This document shows positions 21,994 to 31,222 of a stretch of 64,000 bases of DNA, one piece after another. The notes beneath the pieces were generated by a model, which worked only from the letters and a program-made list of their open reading frames with translations, was not told where the DNA came from and did not search any database. This DNA is from G965215145 sp965215145. Lineage in GTDB: Bacteria; Bacteroidota; Rhodothermia; Rhodothermales; JANQRZ01. Numbering within the stretch: position 1 is the first letter of the stretch; each line of letters begins with the position of its first letter. The stretch is from assembly GCA_965215145.1 (NCBI GenBank), contig OZ244038.1, positions 2,356,001 to 2,420,000 of the forward strand. The letters are read 5' to 3'. The translations under genes were made by a program, and so were the position numbers.

Positions 21994-24084
21994 TCACTTG
22001 AGCGTCAGGTGGTCCACCACGTCGAGCGCGGCGTCGGCGGTGAGGTCGTTGTAGGAGAGGACCGCGAGGTCGCTCTCGATGCCGCCGAGGAAGGCGGCGA
22101 GGGTGGCGCGGAGCACCGGCGAGGTCAGCAGCACGGCGGGGTGGCCGGCGGTGAGGAGCCGCTGCGCGAGGGCCTCGGCCGCCTCCAGCAGCTTCTGCGC
22201 CCGCTCCGGCTCCAGGCCGAGCGTGGCGGCCGAGAGCCCGCCGGCCTCCGCCCGCTCCAGCAGGTGCCCTTCGAGGACCGGGTCGAGCACGCCGAGGTGG
22301 ACGCGCCCGTCGGCGGCGGTGAACTGCGCGGTGATGGCCGGGGCGAGCGCGGCGCGGGCGTACTCCGTCAGCACCTCGACGCTCTTCGTGCGCGGGGCGT
22401 GGTCGGCGAGGGCCTCCAGGATGGTGACGAGGTCGCGGACGGGGACGCGCTCCCTCAAGAGCGCCTTCAGCACCTTCTGGATCTCCCCACCCGAGAGCAG
22501 CGCCGGGGTCAGCTCCTCGATCAGCGCGGGGGCCGTCTCCTTCACCTTGTCGAGGAGCCCCTGCACCTCCTGGCGGTCGAGGAGGCCGTGAGCGTTCGTG
22601 CGGAGCGTCTCCAGCAGGTGCGTCGTCACGACGGCCGGGGCCTCAACGACGGTGAGCCCCTGCCGCTCGGCCTGCGGGAGGTGCCGATCGGGGACCCACA
22701 CGGCCGGGAGCCCGAACGTGGGGTCCGTCGTGCGGAGCCCCGGCGCCTGCCCGTCGAACCCCTCGGGGAGCAGCGCGAGGTGGTAGCCCGGCATCACCTC
22801 CCCCTCGCCGACGGCGTTGCCGCGGAGGCGGACGACGTAGCGGTTGGCGCCGAGCGCGACGTTGTCGCGGATGCGGACGGGAGGGATCACGAGGCCGAGC
22901 TCGACGGCGAGCTGCTGGCGGAGCAGCTTGACCCGGTCGAGGAGGTCGCCGCCCTGGCTGGGGTCCACGAGCGGGATCAGCCCGTAGCCGATCTCGAGCT
23001 CCAGCGGGTCCACGAGGAGGAGGTCGGAGGGCTCGGTCTCCGGCGGGGCCTCGGGCTCCGGGGGCCGCGCGGCCTCCTCCTCCTCGGCGCGCTCAGCCCG
23101 CATCCGCGTGCGGCCGAGCCAGACGGCCCCCGCGCCGAGCGCCCAGAACGGCACGATGGGGAGCGCCGGCACGAGCCCGAGCAGGAGCAGGAACGCGCCC
23201 GTGACCACCAGCGGCAGCGAGGCGCCGAGGAGCTGCTCGCGGACCTCCCCGGCCACGTCGCCCTCGCCCGAGGCGCGGCTCACGATGAGGCCCGCCGCCG
23301 TCGAGATCAGTAGTGCCGGGATCTGGCTCACGAGGCCGTCGCCGATCGAGAGCAGCGTGAACGTCCCCGCCGCCTCGCCGAGGTCCATCCCGAGCTGCGT
23401 CGTCCCGATCACCAGCCCGCCGACGATGTTGACGGCGGTGATGATGAGCCCCGCGATGGCGTCGCCGCGGACGAACTTCGAGGCGCCGTCCATGGCCCCG
23501 TAGAAGTCGGCCTCGCGGGAGACGTCGGAGCGGCGCTGGCGGGCCTCGGCCTCGTCCACGAGCCCCGCGTTGAGGTCCGCGTCGATCGCCATCTGCTTGC
23601 CCGGCAGCGCGTCGAGCGTGAACCGCGCAGCGACCTCGGCGATGCGGCCGGACCCCTTCGTGATGACGACGAAGTTGATGAGGACGAGCACCAGGAACAC
23701 GATGGCCCCGACGACGAAGTTGCCCGCCACGACGACCTCGCCGAAGGCGGCGATCAGCGCGCCGGCCTTGGCCTCGCTCAGGATGAGCCGCGTGCTCGCC
23801 ACGTTGAGCGAGAGGCGGAACAGCGTCGTCAGCAGCAGCAGCCCTGGGAAGATGGCGAAGTCGAGGGGCCGCTTCGCGTAGAACGCCGTCAGCAGCACGC
23901 CGAGGCTGACGGCGATGTTGGTAGCGAGCAGGAAGTCCAGCAAGAACCCCGGCAGCGGCACCACCATCACCAGCAGCACCAGCACGACGCCCGAGGCGGC
24001 GAGCGCGTCGACGCCCTGGCGGAACCCGAAGCTGCGGGCTTCCGGCGCGGCGGGCGGGTGGGCGGCGGGGAGGGCGGGGGTCAA
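21994..24084 (-). CDS. flhA: Flagellar export gate protein FlhA
   Basis: An approximately 696-residue export-gate component. The N-terminal half has about seven or eight membrane helices starting near VVLVLLVMVVPLPGFLLD. The FHIPEP-family stretch includes LFRLSLNVASTRLIL and KGSGRIAEVAARFTLDALPGKQMAIDADL split across it. The cytoplasmic half runs from about residue 340. The start is uncertain: the frame is open to a GTG at 24153, but that part overlaps a palindromic repeat. TTG 24084 gives a normal length. Confidence 0.9.
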   Translation of the reverse strand: MTPALPAAHPPAAPEARSFGFRQGVDALAASGVVLVLLVMVVPLPGFLLDFLLATNIAVSLGVLLTAFYAKRPLDFAIFPGLLLLTTLFRLSLNVASTRLILSEAKAGALIAAFGEVVVAGNFVVGAIVFLVLVLINFVVITKGSGRIAEVAARFTLDALPGKQMAIDADLNAGLVDEAEARQRRSDVSREADFYGAMDGASKFVRGDAIAGLIITAVNIVGGLVIGTTQLGMDLGEAAGTFTLLSIGDGLVSQIPALLISTAAGLIVSRASGEGDVAGEVREQLLGASLPLVVTGAFLLLLGLVPALPIVPFWALGAGAVWLGRTRMRAERAEEEEAARPPEPEAPPETEPSDLLLVDPLELEIGYGLIPLVDPSQGGDLLDRVKLLRQQLAVELGLVIPPVRIRDNVALGANRYVVRLRGNAVGEGEVMPGYHLALLPEGFDGQAPGLRTTDPTFGLPAVWVPDRHLPQAERQGLTVVEAPAVVTTHLLETLRTNAHGLLDRQEVQGLLDKVKETAPALIEELTPALLSGGEIQKVLKALLRERVPVRDLVTILEALADHAPRTKSVEVLTEYARAALAPAITAQFTAADGRVHLGVLDPVLEGHLLERAEAGGLSAATLGLEPERAQKLLEAAEALAQRLLTAGHPAVLLTSPVLRATLAAFLGGIESDLAVLSYNDLTADAALDVVDHLTLK

Positions 24085-24129
24085 AAGAGGAGGAGAGGGA
24101 GAGAGGAGGAGAGAATGCTTGGCCGATCT

Positions 24130-24222
24130 ACCCCCTCCGTCGCTTCGCGACACCTCCCCCTGTCTAAGGGGAGGAGCTCTCCCCCTTGCGAAGGGGGAGT
24201 CCCGCGTAGCGGGGAGGGGGTC
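24130..24222. repeat. Palindromic repeat between flhB and flhA
   Basis: Two or three hairpins in a row: CCTCCCC...GGGGAGG, CTCCCCCTT/AAGGGGGAG and CCCGCGTAGCGGG. Such G/C-rich palindromes resemble REP-type elements. It fills most of the flhB-flhA spacer. Confidence 0.7.
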
Positions 24223-24244
24223 ATGAGGGAGTGGGCGAGCAGCA

Positions 24245-25312
24245 TCAAGCAGCGCGGCGGCGGTAGACCTCCGCGAGGACGGCGGCGACGGCGGGGTAGA
24301 GCGACTCGTCGATGGCCTGCCCCTCGTCCACCGTCGCGTGGAGGGCGCGGGCCAGCGGGCGGTCCTCGACGGTCGGCACGCCGAGGTCCGCGGCGAGGGC
24401 CTTGATGCGGAGGGCGCGCTTGCGGACCCCCTTCGCGAGCACCACCGGGGCGCCGTCGGCGGCGGGGTCGTAGCGGAGGGCGACGGCGTAGTGGGTCGGG
24501 TTGGTGACGACGACGTCGGCGCCGAGGACGGCGTGGTCGAGGCGGGGCCGGAGGGCGATCTCGCGGGCGCGCTGGCGGCGCTTGCCGCGGAGGTGGGGGT
24601 CCCCCTCCTGCTCCTTCCCCTCGTCGCGGATCTCCTTCTCGGTCATCTTGAGATCCGCTCGCCAGCGGTGCCGCTCGAAGGCGTAGTCCGCCGCCGAGAG
24701 CACGAGCAGCGCGGTGAGGATCGGCAGGGCGAGGCCGACGAGCCACGCGCCGCCCACGCGGCCGATGGCGTCGAGGGGGAGGGCGTATAGGCCGAGCAGC
24801 TCCGGGAGCCGGTCCTTGATGACGAGGTAGGCCACCGGCCCCACGACGGCCGCCTTCATCACCGCCTTCCCCGCTTCGAACGCCCCCTTCGACGAGAACA
24901 GCCGCTTGATCCCCGCCAGCGGCGAGACCCGCTCCAGCTTCGGCTCCAGCGGCTTCGCCGTCAGGATCCACCCCGTCTGCGCCACGTTGGCGGCCGTGCC
25001 GGCGAGCATCACGACGGCGAAGAACGGGACGACGAGCCCGAGCACGGGCAGCGCGACGGCCGCGACGACGGCCGGCAGGCTCTCGCCGTTGAGCGGCGTC
25101 GTGGCGGCGCTGCGGAAGACGCCGGCCGTGACCTCCCGGAGCGTCCCGAACGCGTGCGGCATCCCGAGCACGAGGACGGCCCCGGCAGCGGTCAGCACCC
25201 CCACCGAGGCCAGCTCCTTCGAGCGGAACACGTTCCCCTCCTCGCGCGCCTTCCGCAGGCGCGACGGGGTCGGGTCGTGGATCTTTTCCTGGCGGTCGGG
25301 GTGGTCGCTCAC
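24245..25312 (-). CDS. flhB: Flagellar export switch protein FlhB
   Basis: A 355-residue membrane protein that switches export from rod-hook to filament substrates. The N-terminus is DPTPSRLRKAREEGNVFRS. Four hydrophobic segments lie between residues 35 and 215. The cytoplasmic domain contains the autocleavage motif NPTH (about residue 270) in VVTNPTHYAVALRY. Length and organisation are standard. Confidence 0.95.
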   Translation of the reverse strand: MSDHPDRQEKIHDPTPSRLRKAREEGNVFRSKELASVGVLTAAGAVLVLGMPHAFGTLREVTAGVFRSAATTPLNGESLPAVVAAVALPVLGLVVPFFAVVMLAGTAANVAQTGWILTAKPLEPKLERVSPLAGIKRLFSSKGAFEAGKAVMKAAVVGPVAYLVIKDRLPELLGLYALPLDAIGRVGGAWLVGLALPILTALLVLSAADYAFERHRWRADLKMTEKEIRDEGKEQEGDPHLRGKRRQRAREIALRPRLDHAVLGADVVVTNPTHYAVALRYDPAADGAPVVLAKGVRKRALRIKALAADLGVPTVEDRPLARALHATVDEGQAIDESLYPAVAAVLAEVYRRRAA

Positions 25313-25451
25313 GGGGCGGGGCTTTTTCTACCCCGTCGCTTAGCGAACGCCGCGCCGCCCCGACAACCGGGGGAATGAGGCGCTTTGGGCGCCTCGGTGG
25401 AAAGGCCGTCCGCCACCGGGCCGGAAAGGGCTTCCGCTCCGGGGCAACGCC

Positions 25452-26219
25452 TTAGGGCGCCAGCACCGAGATCAGCTCCGCCAAGTCGTGGGCGACCTGC
25501 TCGACGAGCGACGGCGCGAGCCCGACGAACGCCTGCGCGAACACGAACAGCGCCCCCATCCCGAGCACGAGCTTCGCCGGGAGGCTGATGGCGAAGAGGT
25601 CGGCCTGGGGGACGACGCGGGCGAAGATGCCGAGCGCGGCGTCGAGCAGCAGGATCGCCACCATGAAGGGGGCCGCGAGCCGCACGGCCGTAGCGAGGAA
25701 CGCCCCCGTCCACCCCGCCAGCAGCGCCCCGCCCGCGCCGAGCCGCGCCCCGCCCAGCGGGACGACCTCGAACGAGCCGGCCATCGCGCGGACGAGGTGC
25801 GCCGGCCCGTCGAGCACGAGGAAGATCAGCAGGAACGAGAACCCGAGGAGCTGCCCCACGGGGTTGCTCGCGTCGCCGACCGGGGAGTACGCCTGCGCCA
25901 GCCCGAGGCTCATCTGGAACCCGATGGCCTCGCCAGCCACCTGCACCGCGAAAAACACGAACCGCGCCCCGAACCCCAGGAGCGCCCCCGTCGCCGCCTC
26001 GACGCCGAGCGCCACCCCGAACCCAAGCCGGTGCGTGATGTGCGCCGGCAGCGGCCCCGTGGCGAACCCCGCAAGCACGAACGCCAGCAGCGCCGCCAGC
26101 ATCACCTTGACCGGCACCGGCACGAACGGGCGGCTGAAGAACGGCGCCGCGACCAGCAGCCCCCCCACCCGCACGAACACGAGCAGCACCCGCAGCACCG
26201 CCTCCGTCTCGATCGTCAT
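25452..26219 (-). CDS. fliR: Flagellar export gate protein FliR
   Basis: A 255-residue integral membrane protein of the fliPQR export gate. It has six hydrophobic segments, beginning VLLVFVRVGGLLVAAPFFS. The GFQMSLGLAQAYSP region is near the middle. It follows fliQ with a 136-base spacer that includes a perfect inverted repeat. Confidence 0.94.
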   Translation of the reverse strand: MTIETEAVLRVLLVFVRVGGLLVAAPFFSRPFVPVPVKVMLAALLAFVLAGFATGPLPAHITHRLGFGVALGVEAATGALLGFGARFVFFAVQVAGEAIGFQMSLGLAQAYSPVGDASNPVGQLLGFSFLLIFLVLDGPAHLVRAMAGSFEVVPLGGARLGAGGALLAGWTGAFLATAVRLAAPFMVAILLLDAALGIFARVVPQADLFAISLPAKLVLGMGALFVFAQAFVGLAPSLVEQVAHDLAELISVLAP

Positions 26220-26262
26220 CGGGCGGAGAGGTGTGCCGCAGATGACAGACTGAGGCCGGAGT

Positions 26263-26316
26263 TGCGTGTGGCGTGTTGCGTATTAGGAGGTGAGAACACG
26301 CAACACGCCACACGCA
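26263..26316. repeat. Perfect 19-bp inverted repeat in the fliQ-fliR spacer
   Basis: TGCGTGTGGCGTGTTGCGT (26263-26281) is repeated as its exact reverse complement at 26298-26316 with a 16-base loop. No T-run follows on either strand, so it is not a standard intrinsic terminator. It lies within a clearly single transcription direction. Confidence 0.85.
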
Positions 26317-26355
26317 CCGGGGGAGCCGCCCGCTCCGGGATGATGAACGGCCCCA

Positions 26356-26625
26356 TCACCGCGACACGCTCGGGATGAAGGCGAACACCTGCGCCATGAA
26401 GTCGGTCAGGTGCTGGAGCATCCACGGCCCGAGGATCAGGAGCACCGCCGCGACCGCCAGCAGCTTCGGCACCGACGAGAGGGTCATCTCCTGGATCGAG
26501 GTGACGGCCTGGAACAGGCTCGTCATCAGCCCCACCGCGAGGGCCACCGCCAGCATCGGCGTCGCCACGAGGAGGGCGAGGCGGATCGCCTCCTGCATCC
26601 AGTAGAGCGCGACGTCGGAGTTCAT
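26356..26625 (-). CDS. fliQ: Flagellar export gate protein FliQ
   Basis: An 89-residue protein with two membrane helices (about 17-40 and 52-75), starting MNSDVALYWMQEAIRLALL. It has the family QAVTSIQEMTLSSVPKLLAV segment between them. ATG 26625 is chosen over upstream codons that would translate the tandem spacer repeat. Confidence 0.94.
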   Translation of the reverse strand: MNSDVALYWMQEAIRLALLVATPMLAVALAVGLMTSLFQAVTSIQEMTLSSVPKLLAVAAVLLILGPWMLQHLTDFMAQVFAFIPSVSR

Positions 26626-26627
26626 CT

Positions 26628-26683
26628 GAGTTGTGGGTTGTGAGTTGTGGGTTGTGAGTTGTGGGTTGTGAGTTGTGGGTTGT
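26628..26683. repeat. Four tandem copies of a 14-bp unit before fliQ
   Basis: GAGTTGTGGGTTGT occurs four times without gaps, directly upstream of the fliQ start. The base composition is far more AT-rich and asymmetric than the neighbours. Confidence 0.9.
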
Positions 26684-26714
26684 GAGTAAAGACTCACGAC
26701 TCAGAACTCATCAC

Positions 26715-27593
26715 TCAAGACCCTAAGTAGCCCCGCACGACGGACTCCACCAGCAGGTACCACCCGTCGGTGAGGACGAACAGGAGGAGCTTGATCGGGA
26801 GGGACACCATCACCGGCGGCAGCATCATCATCCCCATCGACATCAGCACGCTCGCCACGATGAGGTCCACGACGAGGAACGGGAGGAACAGGAGGAACCC
26901 GATCTGGAAGGCGATCCGGAGCTCCGAGATCACGAAGGCCGGCACCAGCACGTGGAGCGGGACCTCCTCGGCCGCGGCGAAGCTCTCGACCCCCGCGAGG
27001 TCCATGAACAGCAGGAGGTCGTCGTCGCGCGTCTGCTCCAGCATGAACGCCTTCGTCGGCCGCGCCGCCACGGCGAGGGCGTCCTCCTGCGAGACCTCCC
27101 CGGCGAGGTACGGCTGGAGCGCCTCCTCGTTGACCTCCTCGATCACCGGCGCCATCACGAACAGCGTGAGGAACAGCGCGAGCCCGACGAGCACCTGGTT
27201 CGGCGGCGACTGCTGCATCCCGAGCGCGGTGCGGAGGACGCTGAAGACGACGATGAGCCGGGTGAAGCTCGTCATCAGCAGGATGATCGACGGCGCCAGC
27301 GTGAGCACCGTGATCATCAGCAGGAGCTGGATCGGGAGCTCGTAGTCCTCGCCGTCGCGCGTCAGCCGGAGGCCGGGGAGCGCGCTCGCGCCCGGCGCGG
27401 CGTCGGGATCGGCCGGGGGCGCGAGGTCTACGCCGGCGTCGGGGTCGATGCCCGCGGTGGCGTCCGTCGCCGGCGGCGCCTCCTGCGCGAGCGCGGCGCC
27501 GGACGGGCCGATGGGGCCGGCCGCCAGCACGAGCAGCAGCCCGAGCGCGACGGCCCTCCGGGAGACGTTCGGCCGGAGAAGCTGGCTAGCCAC
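26715..27593 (-). CDS. fliP: Flagellar export gate protein FliP
   Basis: A 292-residue export-gate protein with a cleavable-type signal (residues 1-36, ending ALAQ), a Pro/Asp-rich insert of about 40 residues, and the membrane domain. Hallmarks are TSFTRLIVVFSVLRTALGMQ and the C-terminal SVLMSMGMMMLPPVMVSLPIK. The acidic insert before the first core helix is longer than in textbook FliP. It overlaps fliO by eight bases. Confidence 0.94.
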   Translation of the reverse strand: MASQLLRPNVSRRAVALGLLLVLAAGPIGPSGAALAQEAPPATDATAGIDPDAGVDLAPPADPDAAPGASALPGLRLTRDGEDYELPIQLLLMITVLTLAPSIILLMTSFTRLIVVFSVLRTALGMQQSPPNQVLVGLALFLTLFVMAPVIEEVNEEALQPYLAGEVSQEDALAVAARPTKAFMLEQTRDDDLLLFMDLAGVESFAAAEEVPLHVLVPAFVISELRIAFQIGFLLFLPFLVVDLIVASVLMSMGMMMLPPVMVSLPIKLLLFVLTDGWYLLVESVVRGYLGS

Positions 27594-28173
27594 GGGTGGG
27601 CGGGGTCTGCGCGTGGCGGAGCAGCGCCGCGAACTCGGCAGCGCCGGACGATGGGGCCGCGGGGCCGGGGATCATCGGGGCGTCGAGCGGGACGGGCGCC
27701 TCGTCGGCGCGGTACCGGCGGAGCAGCGAGACGCCGCCCTGCGCCAGCCCGAGCAGCAACACCTCCTCCCCCACTCGCACGAGGCGGATCTCCGCGCCGG
27801 GCGCGAGCGCGTGGGCGTCGAGCGTCGCCATCACGCCCTCCGCAGTGGGGCGCCCCTCCCCCCGCCGCCGGAGCACGAATGCGAGCACGATGCCGCCCGC
27901 GAGTATGAAGACGGCGAGCACGTTGCCCGGCCGCAGCAGGCCCCGCTCGGGTCGGGTCTCCACGGTCCCAAGCCGCCCTCCCGCCTCGGTGGTGGCGGTC
28001 ACGGGCGGGAGCCGGTCCGACGCGGCGACGGGGTCGGGCGGAGGCGTCGGCGGACCCGCCGGGGCGAGCTGGAGCGCGAGCCAGAGCGCGAGCAGCCCGG
28101 CCCCGAAGAAGGCAGCGCGCCGCCACGGGCTGAGGCGACGGGGGGAGGGCGGGGCGGCGGAGGGACGGAACAT
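27586..28173 (-). CDS. fliO: Flagellar biosynthesis protein FliO
   Basis: A 195-residue protein assisting FliP assembly. Two hydrophobic segments are present (about 21-37 and 84-101), the second in the usual single-span position. The cytoplasmic part (about 105-160) has the FliO pattern LAPGAEIRLVRVGEEVLLLG. An N-terminal Arg-rich stretch is present. Position before fliP with overlap supports the call. Confidence 0.85.
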   Translation of the reverse strand: MFRPSAAPPSPRRLSPWRRAAFFGAGLLALWLALQLAPAGPPTPPPDPVAASDRLPPVTATTEAGGRLGTVETRPERGLLRPGNVLAVFILAGGIVLAFVLRRRGEGRPTAEGVMATLDAHALAPGAEIRLVRVGEEVLLLGLAQGGVSLLRRYRADEAPVPLDAPMIPGPAAPSSGAAEFAALLRHAQTPPTRG

Positions 28174-28275
28174 CTTGCCGGTGGCGGCGGCAACTCAGGG
28201 CGGAGGGACTCCCGGAGGCGGCTTTAAATGCCGGTTCGGGTGCCCCCCTGTTCCGTTGCCAAAGGGGTGCCGGCC

Positions 28276-29163
28276 CTACGCCGCGCGTTCGCCGAGCCCC
28301 GGCCGAGCGGCGAGGCTCGTGATCCGGACGCCGAACTGGTCGTCGATCACGACGGCCTCGCCCTCGGCGATGAGGCGGTCGTTGGCGTAGACTTCGAGCG
28401 GCTGCCCGACCAGCTTCTCCAGCTCGACGACGCTCCCCGTCGTGAGCCGGAGCACCTCGGCCAGCGGCAGCCGGCGGCGGCCGAGCTCGACGGTCACCTC
28501 CAGCTCCACGTCGGAGAGGAAGTGGAGGCTCGGGTGCCCGTCGCGCCCGTCGCCGATGCGCTCCCGGCCGAAGTCCTCGAAGGCGGCGGGCGCGACCTCG
28601 ACCGCCGCAGCTGGGCCGGGCGCAGGCGCCCCCGACGGTGCCTCAGACGTGGACTGCGCCTCAGGCTCAGAGGGCGCTTTGGGCGTAGACGGCACGACGG
28701 CCTCTGCGAGAAAGACGGCTCCGTGGAGCACGTCCTCTCCGTGGGGCAACGAGAAGGGGACGCGCCAGGCCGGCGCTACCTCCTCCAGCCCCTCGGAGGT
28801 TCCGGACTCGAAGGTGGCCTCCGGGAACCGGGCGCCCCCGGCCCCGAACTGCGTCCGGAGCGCGCCGTAGGCCTGCCCCGCCACCTCCCCGAGGAGGTCG
28901 CCGGCCTCCTCCATCGGGATGGAGCCGCCCAGCATCGCCTGCGCGAGGAGCTCCACCCAGCCCGCGTCGAAGGCGACGGCGAAGGAAGGAGCACCCTCAG
29001 GACGGCCGAGCAGGAGCAGCGCGCCCTCTGGCGCCTCCGGTGCGGCCTCCCGCACGGGCGCAGACGCCTCCAGCGGCGCCTCGGCGTTGAGGAGCGTCGC
29101 GAGGAAGGCGCGGAGCGCGTCGAGCGCGTCCTGGACGAGGGGGCGGAGGGCGTCAGCGGCCAT
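28276..29163 (-). CDS. fliN: Flagellar motor switch protein FliN (FliY-like size)
   Basis: A 295-residue C-ring protein. The C-terminal SpoA/FliN domain is at about residues 205-285 (LSDVELEVTVELGRRRLPL ... VIDDQFGVRITSL). The N-terminal about 150 residues resemble a CheC/FliM middle-type domain, although without clear phosphatase residues. A Pro/Ala/Ser linker joins the two. The long form resembles FliY of Firmicutes more than the short FliN of enterobacteria. Its start overlaps the end of fliM. Confidence 0.9.
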   Translation of the reverse strand: MAADALRPLVQDALDALRAFLATLLNAEAPLEASAPVREAAPEAPEGALLLLGRPEGAPSFAVAFDAGWVELLAQAMLGGSIPMEEAGDLLGEVAGQAYGALRTQFGAGGARFPEATFESGTSEGLEEVAPAWRVPFSLPHGEDVLHGAVFLAEAVVPSTPKAPSEPEAQSTSEAPSGAPAPGPAAAVEVAPAAFEDFGRERIGDGRDGHPSLHFLSDVELEVTVELGRRRLPLAEVLRLTTGSVVELEKLVGQPLEVYANDRLIAEGEAVVIDDQFGVRITSLAARPGLGERAA

Positions 29164-30169
29164 GGTCGGCGGTGGCGAGGGCGTCGGAGAGGTCCGGGGG
29201 CGCCGTGACCTGGAGCACGCGGAGCGCGCGCTGCTTACCGGCCGTACCGGCGGCGGCCCGGAACTTCTCCTGCTTGTTGATAAAGACCTGGATGGGCTCG
29301 GCGGTCCGGCGCTGGAGCGGGATCACGTCGCCCTCCTCCAGGGCGGCGACGTCGTGGAGCGAGAGGTGCGCCCGGCCCAGCTCGGCCCGGAGCTCTACGT
29401 CGACATCGCGCAGGGCGTCCTCGTAGCGGCTGCGGACCTGGGGCGCCACCTCCGTCACGGACCCCGAGGCCCAGCGCTGCATCCCGGTCCGGCCGAGGAT
29501 GCGCTCGAGGAGGAGGTACGGGTAGCACACGTTGACGAACGAGCGGTGGCCCTGGACCCGCAGCTCGAAGGCCCCGACGATGGCCGGCTCCATGCTCGGG
29601 GAGATCTGGACGAAGTCGGCCGTGCTCTCGAAGGCGACCTCCCGGAGCCGGAGCTCGTGCGCCTGCCTCCAGGCCCTCTCCAGCTCGTCGAAGGCGCCCC
29701 GGATGACCCGGCTCATGATCCGCTGCTCGATCTGCGAGACCTCGCGGGGCCGCTCCAGGAACCGCCCCGCCCCGCCGAACAGCTTCTCGACGGTGTAGAC
29801 CACGAAGTTCGGGTCGAGCTCGAAGATGAACCGGTGGCCCAGCTCCTCGGCCTCGCCGACGTAGAGCGCCGAGGGGGACGCGCTGGAGGCGACGTACTCG
29901 GAGTAGAGGACCTGGTCGACGGCCGTGAGCGAGACCTCCACCATCGTCCGCAGTTGGGAGGAGAGGTAGACCGAGACGTCGCGGGCGAACAGCTCGTGGA
30001 CGTGCTGGAGCACGCGCGTCTGGTCCTGCGAGAAGAGCCGGGGCCGCTTGAAGTTGTACGGGGTGACGGGCCGTTTCGCCCCATCCGGGCCCCCAGCCCC
30101 CCCCTCGCCCACGCCCTCCTGCCCCCCGAGCAGGAAGTCGATCTCGTCCTGGTTGAGCAGCTTGGACAT
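29153..30169 (-). CDS. fliM: Flagellar motor switch protein FliM
   Basis: A 338-residue C-ring protein. The N-terminal CheY-P-binding peptide is LLNQDEIDFLLGG (residues 4-16). The middle domain spans about 45-235 with the GGxG-like AVEKLFGGAG region. A C-terminal SpoA domain starts near 255. It lies between cheZ and fliN in one run of genes. Confidence 0.95.
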   Translation of the reverse strand: MSKLLNQDEIDFLLGGQEGVGEGGAGGPDGAKRPVTPYNFKRPRLFSQDQTRVLQHVHELFARDVSVYLSSQLRTMVEVSLTAVDQVLYSEYVASSASPSALYVGEAEELGHRFIFELDPNFVVYTVEKLFGGAGRFLERPREVSQIEQRIMSRVIRGAFDELERAWRQAHELRLREVAFESTADFVQISPSMEPAIVGAFELRVQGHRSFVNVCYPYLLLERILGRTGMQRWASGSVTEVAPQVRSRYEDALRDVDVELRAELGRAHLSLHDVAALEEGDVIPLQRRTAEPIQVFINKQEKFRAAAGTAGKQRALRVLQVTAPPDLSDALATADHGR

Positions 30170-30258
30170 CCAGCGGTGCGACGGGGTAGGGAGGGGACGG
30201 CCGTTCCCGTCATCAAGCGCTGTGCCAACGGGCTGCCGGGCTCGCCCAGCGCCCCCGC

Positions 30259-31155
30259 TTACCCCCCACCGAACAGCGCGTCGATGTCGCTCTGGCTCGC
30301 CACGCCCCCCTCCCCACCCGGCTCGGAGGCGGGCTGCCCGTCGCCGTCCTGGGCGGCCCCGAAGAGGTCGTCGATCTCGTGCTGCGAGGCCGCGCCGTCA
30401 CCGCTGGTCGCGCCATCGCCGCCGGGCCGACCGGCCATCACGTCGTCGGCCACGCTCTGCTGCTCCCCGGAGCGGTCGTACCGTGCGTTCGGGTCGAACG
30501 TGCTGGGGTCCACCTCGACGGCGCGGGGCGTGGCCTCCGCGGTCTCCTCGTCGGCGAGCCTGGCGATGAGGGCGCGCAGCTTCGTCTGCACGGACCCGAT
30601 GAGGTGGTTCACCGCGGCGATCTGCTGCGCCGTGATGTCCTGCACCTGCAGCGCGATGAGGATGCGGTTGAGGTGGTCGCGCGTCTCCCGGAGGGCGGGC
30701 CCGCACCGCGCCGCCGCCTCGGCGTGGACCTCCCGCCGGCTCGCCTCCAGGAGCCGCTCGGCCTCGGCCTGGGTGGCCGGGTCGGGGAGGTGGGCGCGGA
30801 GGAGCGCCCGGAGCTCCGCCGCGGCGGCCCCAACCTGCGGCCCGTCGGCGGACGCCGACCCGTCCACGAGACCGCCGACGAGGTCGAGCTGCCGGAGCGC
30901 GCCGTCGACGAGGTCGAGGATCTCCGTCGTCGCGACCTCCGTGGCCTCGGTCACGTTCTGGAGCTGGAGCGTGGCGTGGGGCATCCGGCCGGCGCTCTCG
31001 CGCAGCGAGCCGTCGATCTCCTCCATGAGGGGGAGCACCTCGTAGAGGAAGCCGAAGAGGTCCTCGGCGACGGCGGTGGCGCGCTGGCCGGCCCCGAACA
31101 TCTCGTGGAGCTCCTGGAGCCGGTCCATGACGAGGGGCGCTTGAGCGAGAACCAT
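30259..31155 (-). CDS. cheZ: CheY-P phosphatase CheZ
   Basis: A 298-residue, mainly helical protein. LQVQDITAQQI (about residues 141-151) corresponds to the CheZ active segment, where an Asp and a Gln promote CheY-P hydrolysis. The acidic, flexible tail carries two CheY-binding-like peptides, SQHEIDDLFG and SQSDIDALFGG, one at the very end. Typical CheZ has one. It sits between cheY and fliM, as expected for signal termination near the switch. Confidence 0.82.
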   Translation of the reverse strand: MVLAQAPLVMDRLQELHEMFGAGQRATAVAEDLFGFLYEVLPLMEEIDGSLRESAGRMPHATLQLQNVTEATEVATTEILDLVDGALRQLDLVGGLVDGSASADGPQVGAAAAELRALLRAHLPDPATQAEAERLLEASRREVHAEAAARCGPALRETRDHLNRILIALQVQDITAQQIAAVNHLIGSVQTKLRALIARLADEETAEATPRAVEVDPSTFDPNARYDRSGEQQSVADDVMAGRPGGDGATSGDGAASQHEIDDLFGAAQDGDGQPASEPGGEGGVASQSDIDALFGGG

Positions 31156-31222
31156 GGGCTGGAGCGTGGGGGGTGGATGAGCGCGAGGATGCAGCCGGAG
31201 CTACGCCGTCTTGGGACTGGGG

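Noticed and set aside
26628..26683. Short tandem repeats considered as a CRISPR array
   Set aside because: Units are 14 bp and directly joined, with no spacers; there are no cas genes.
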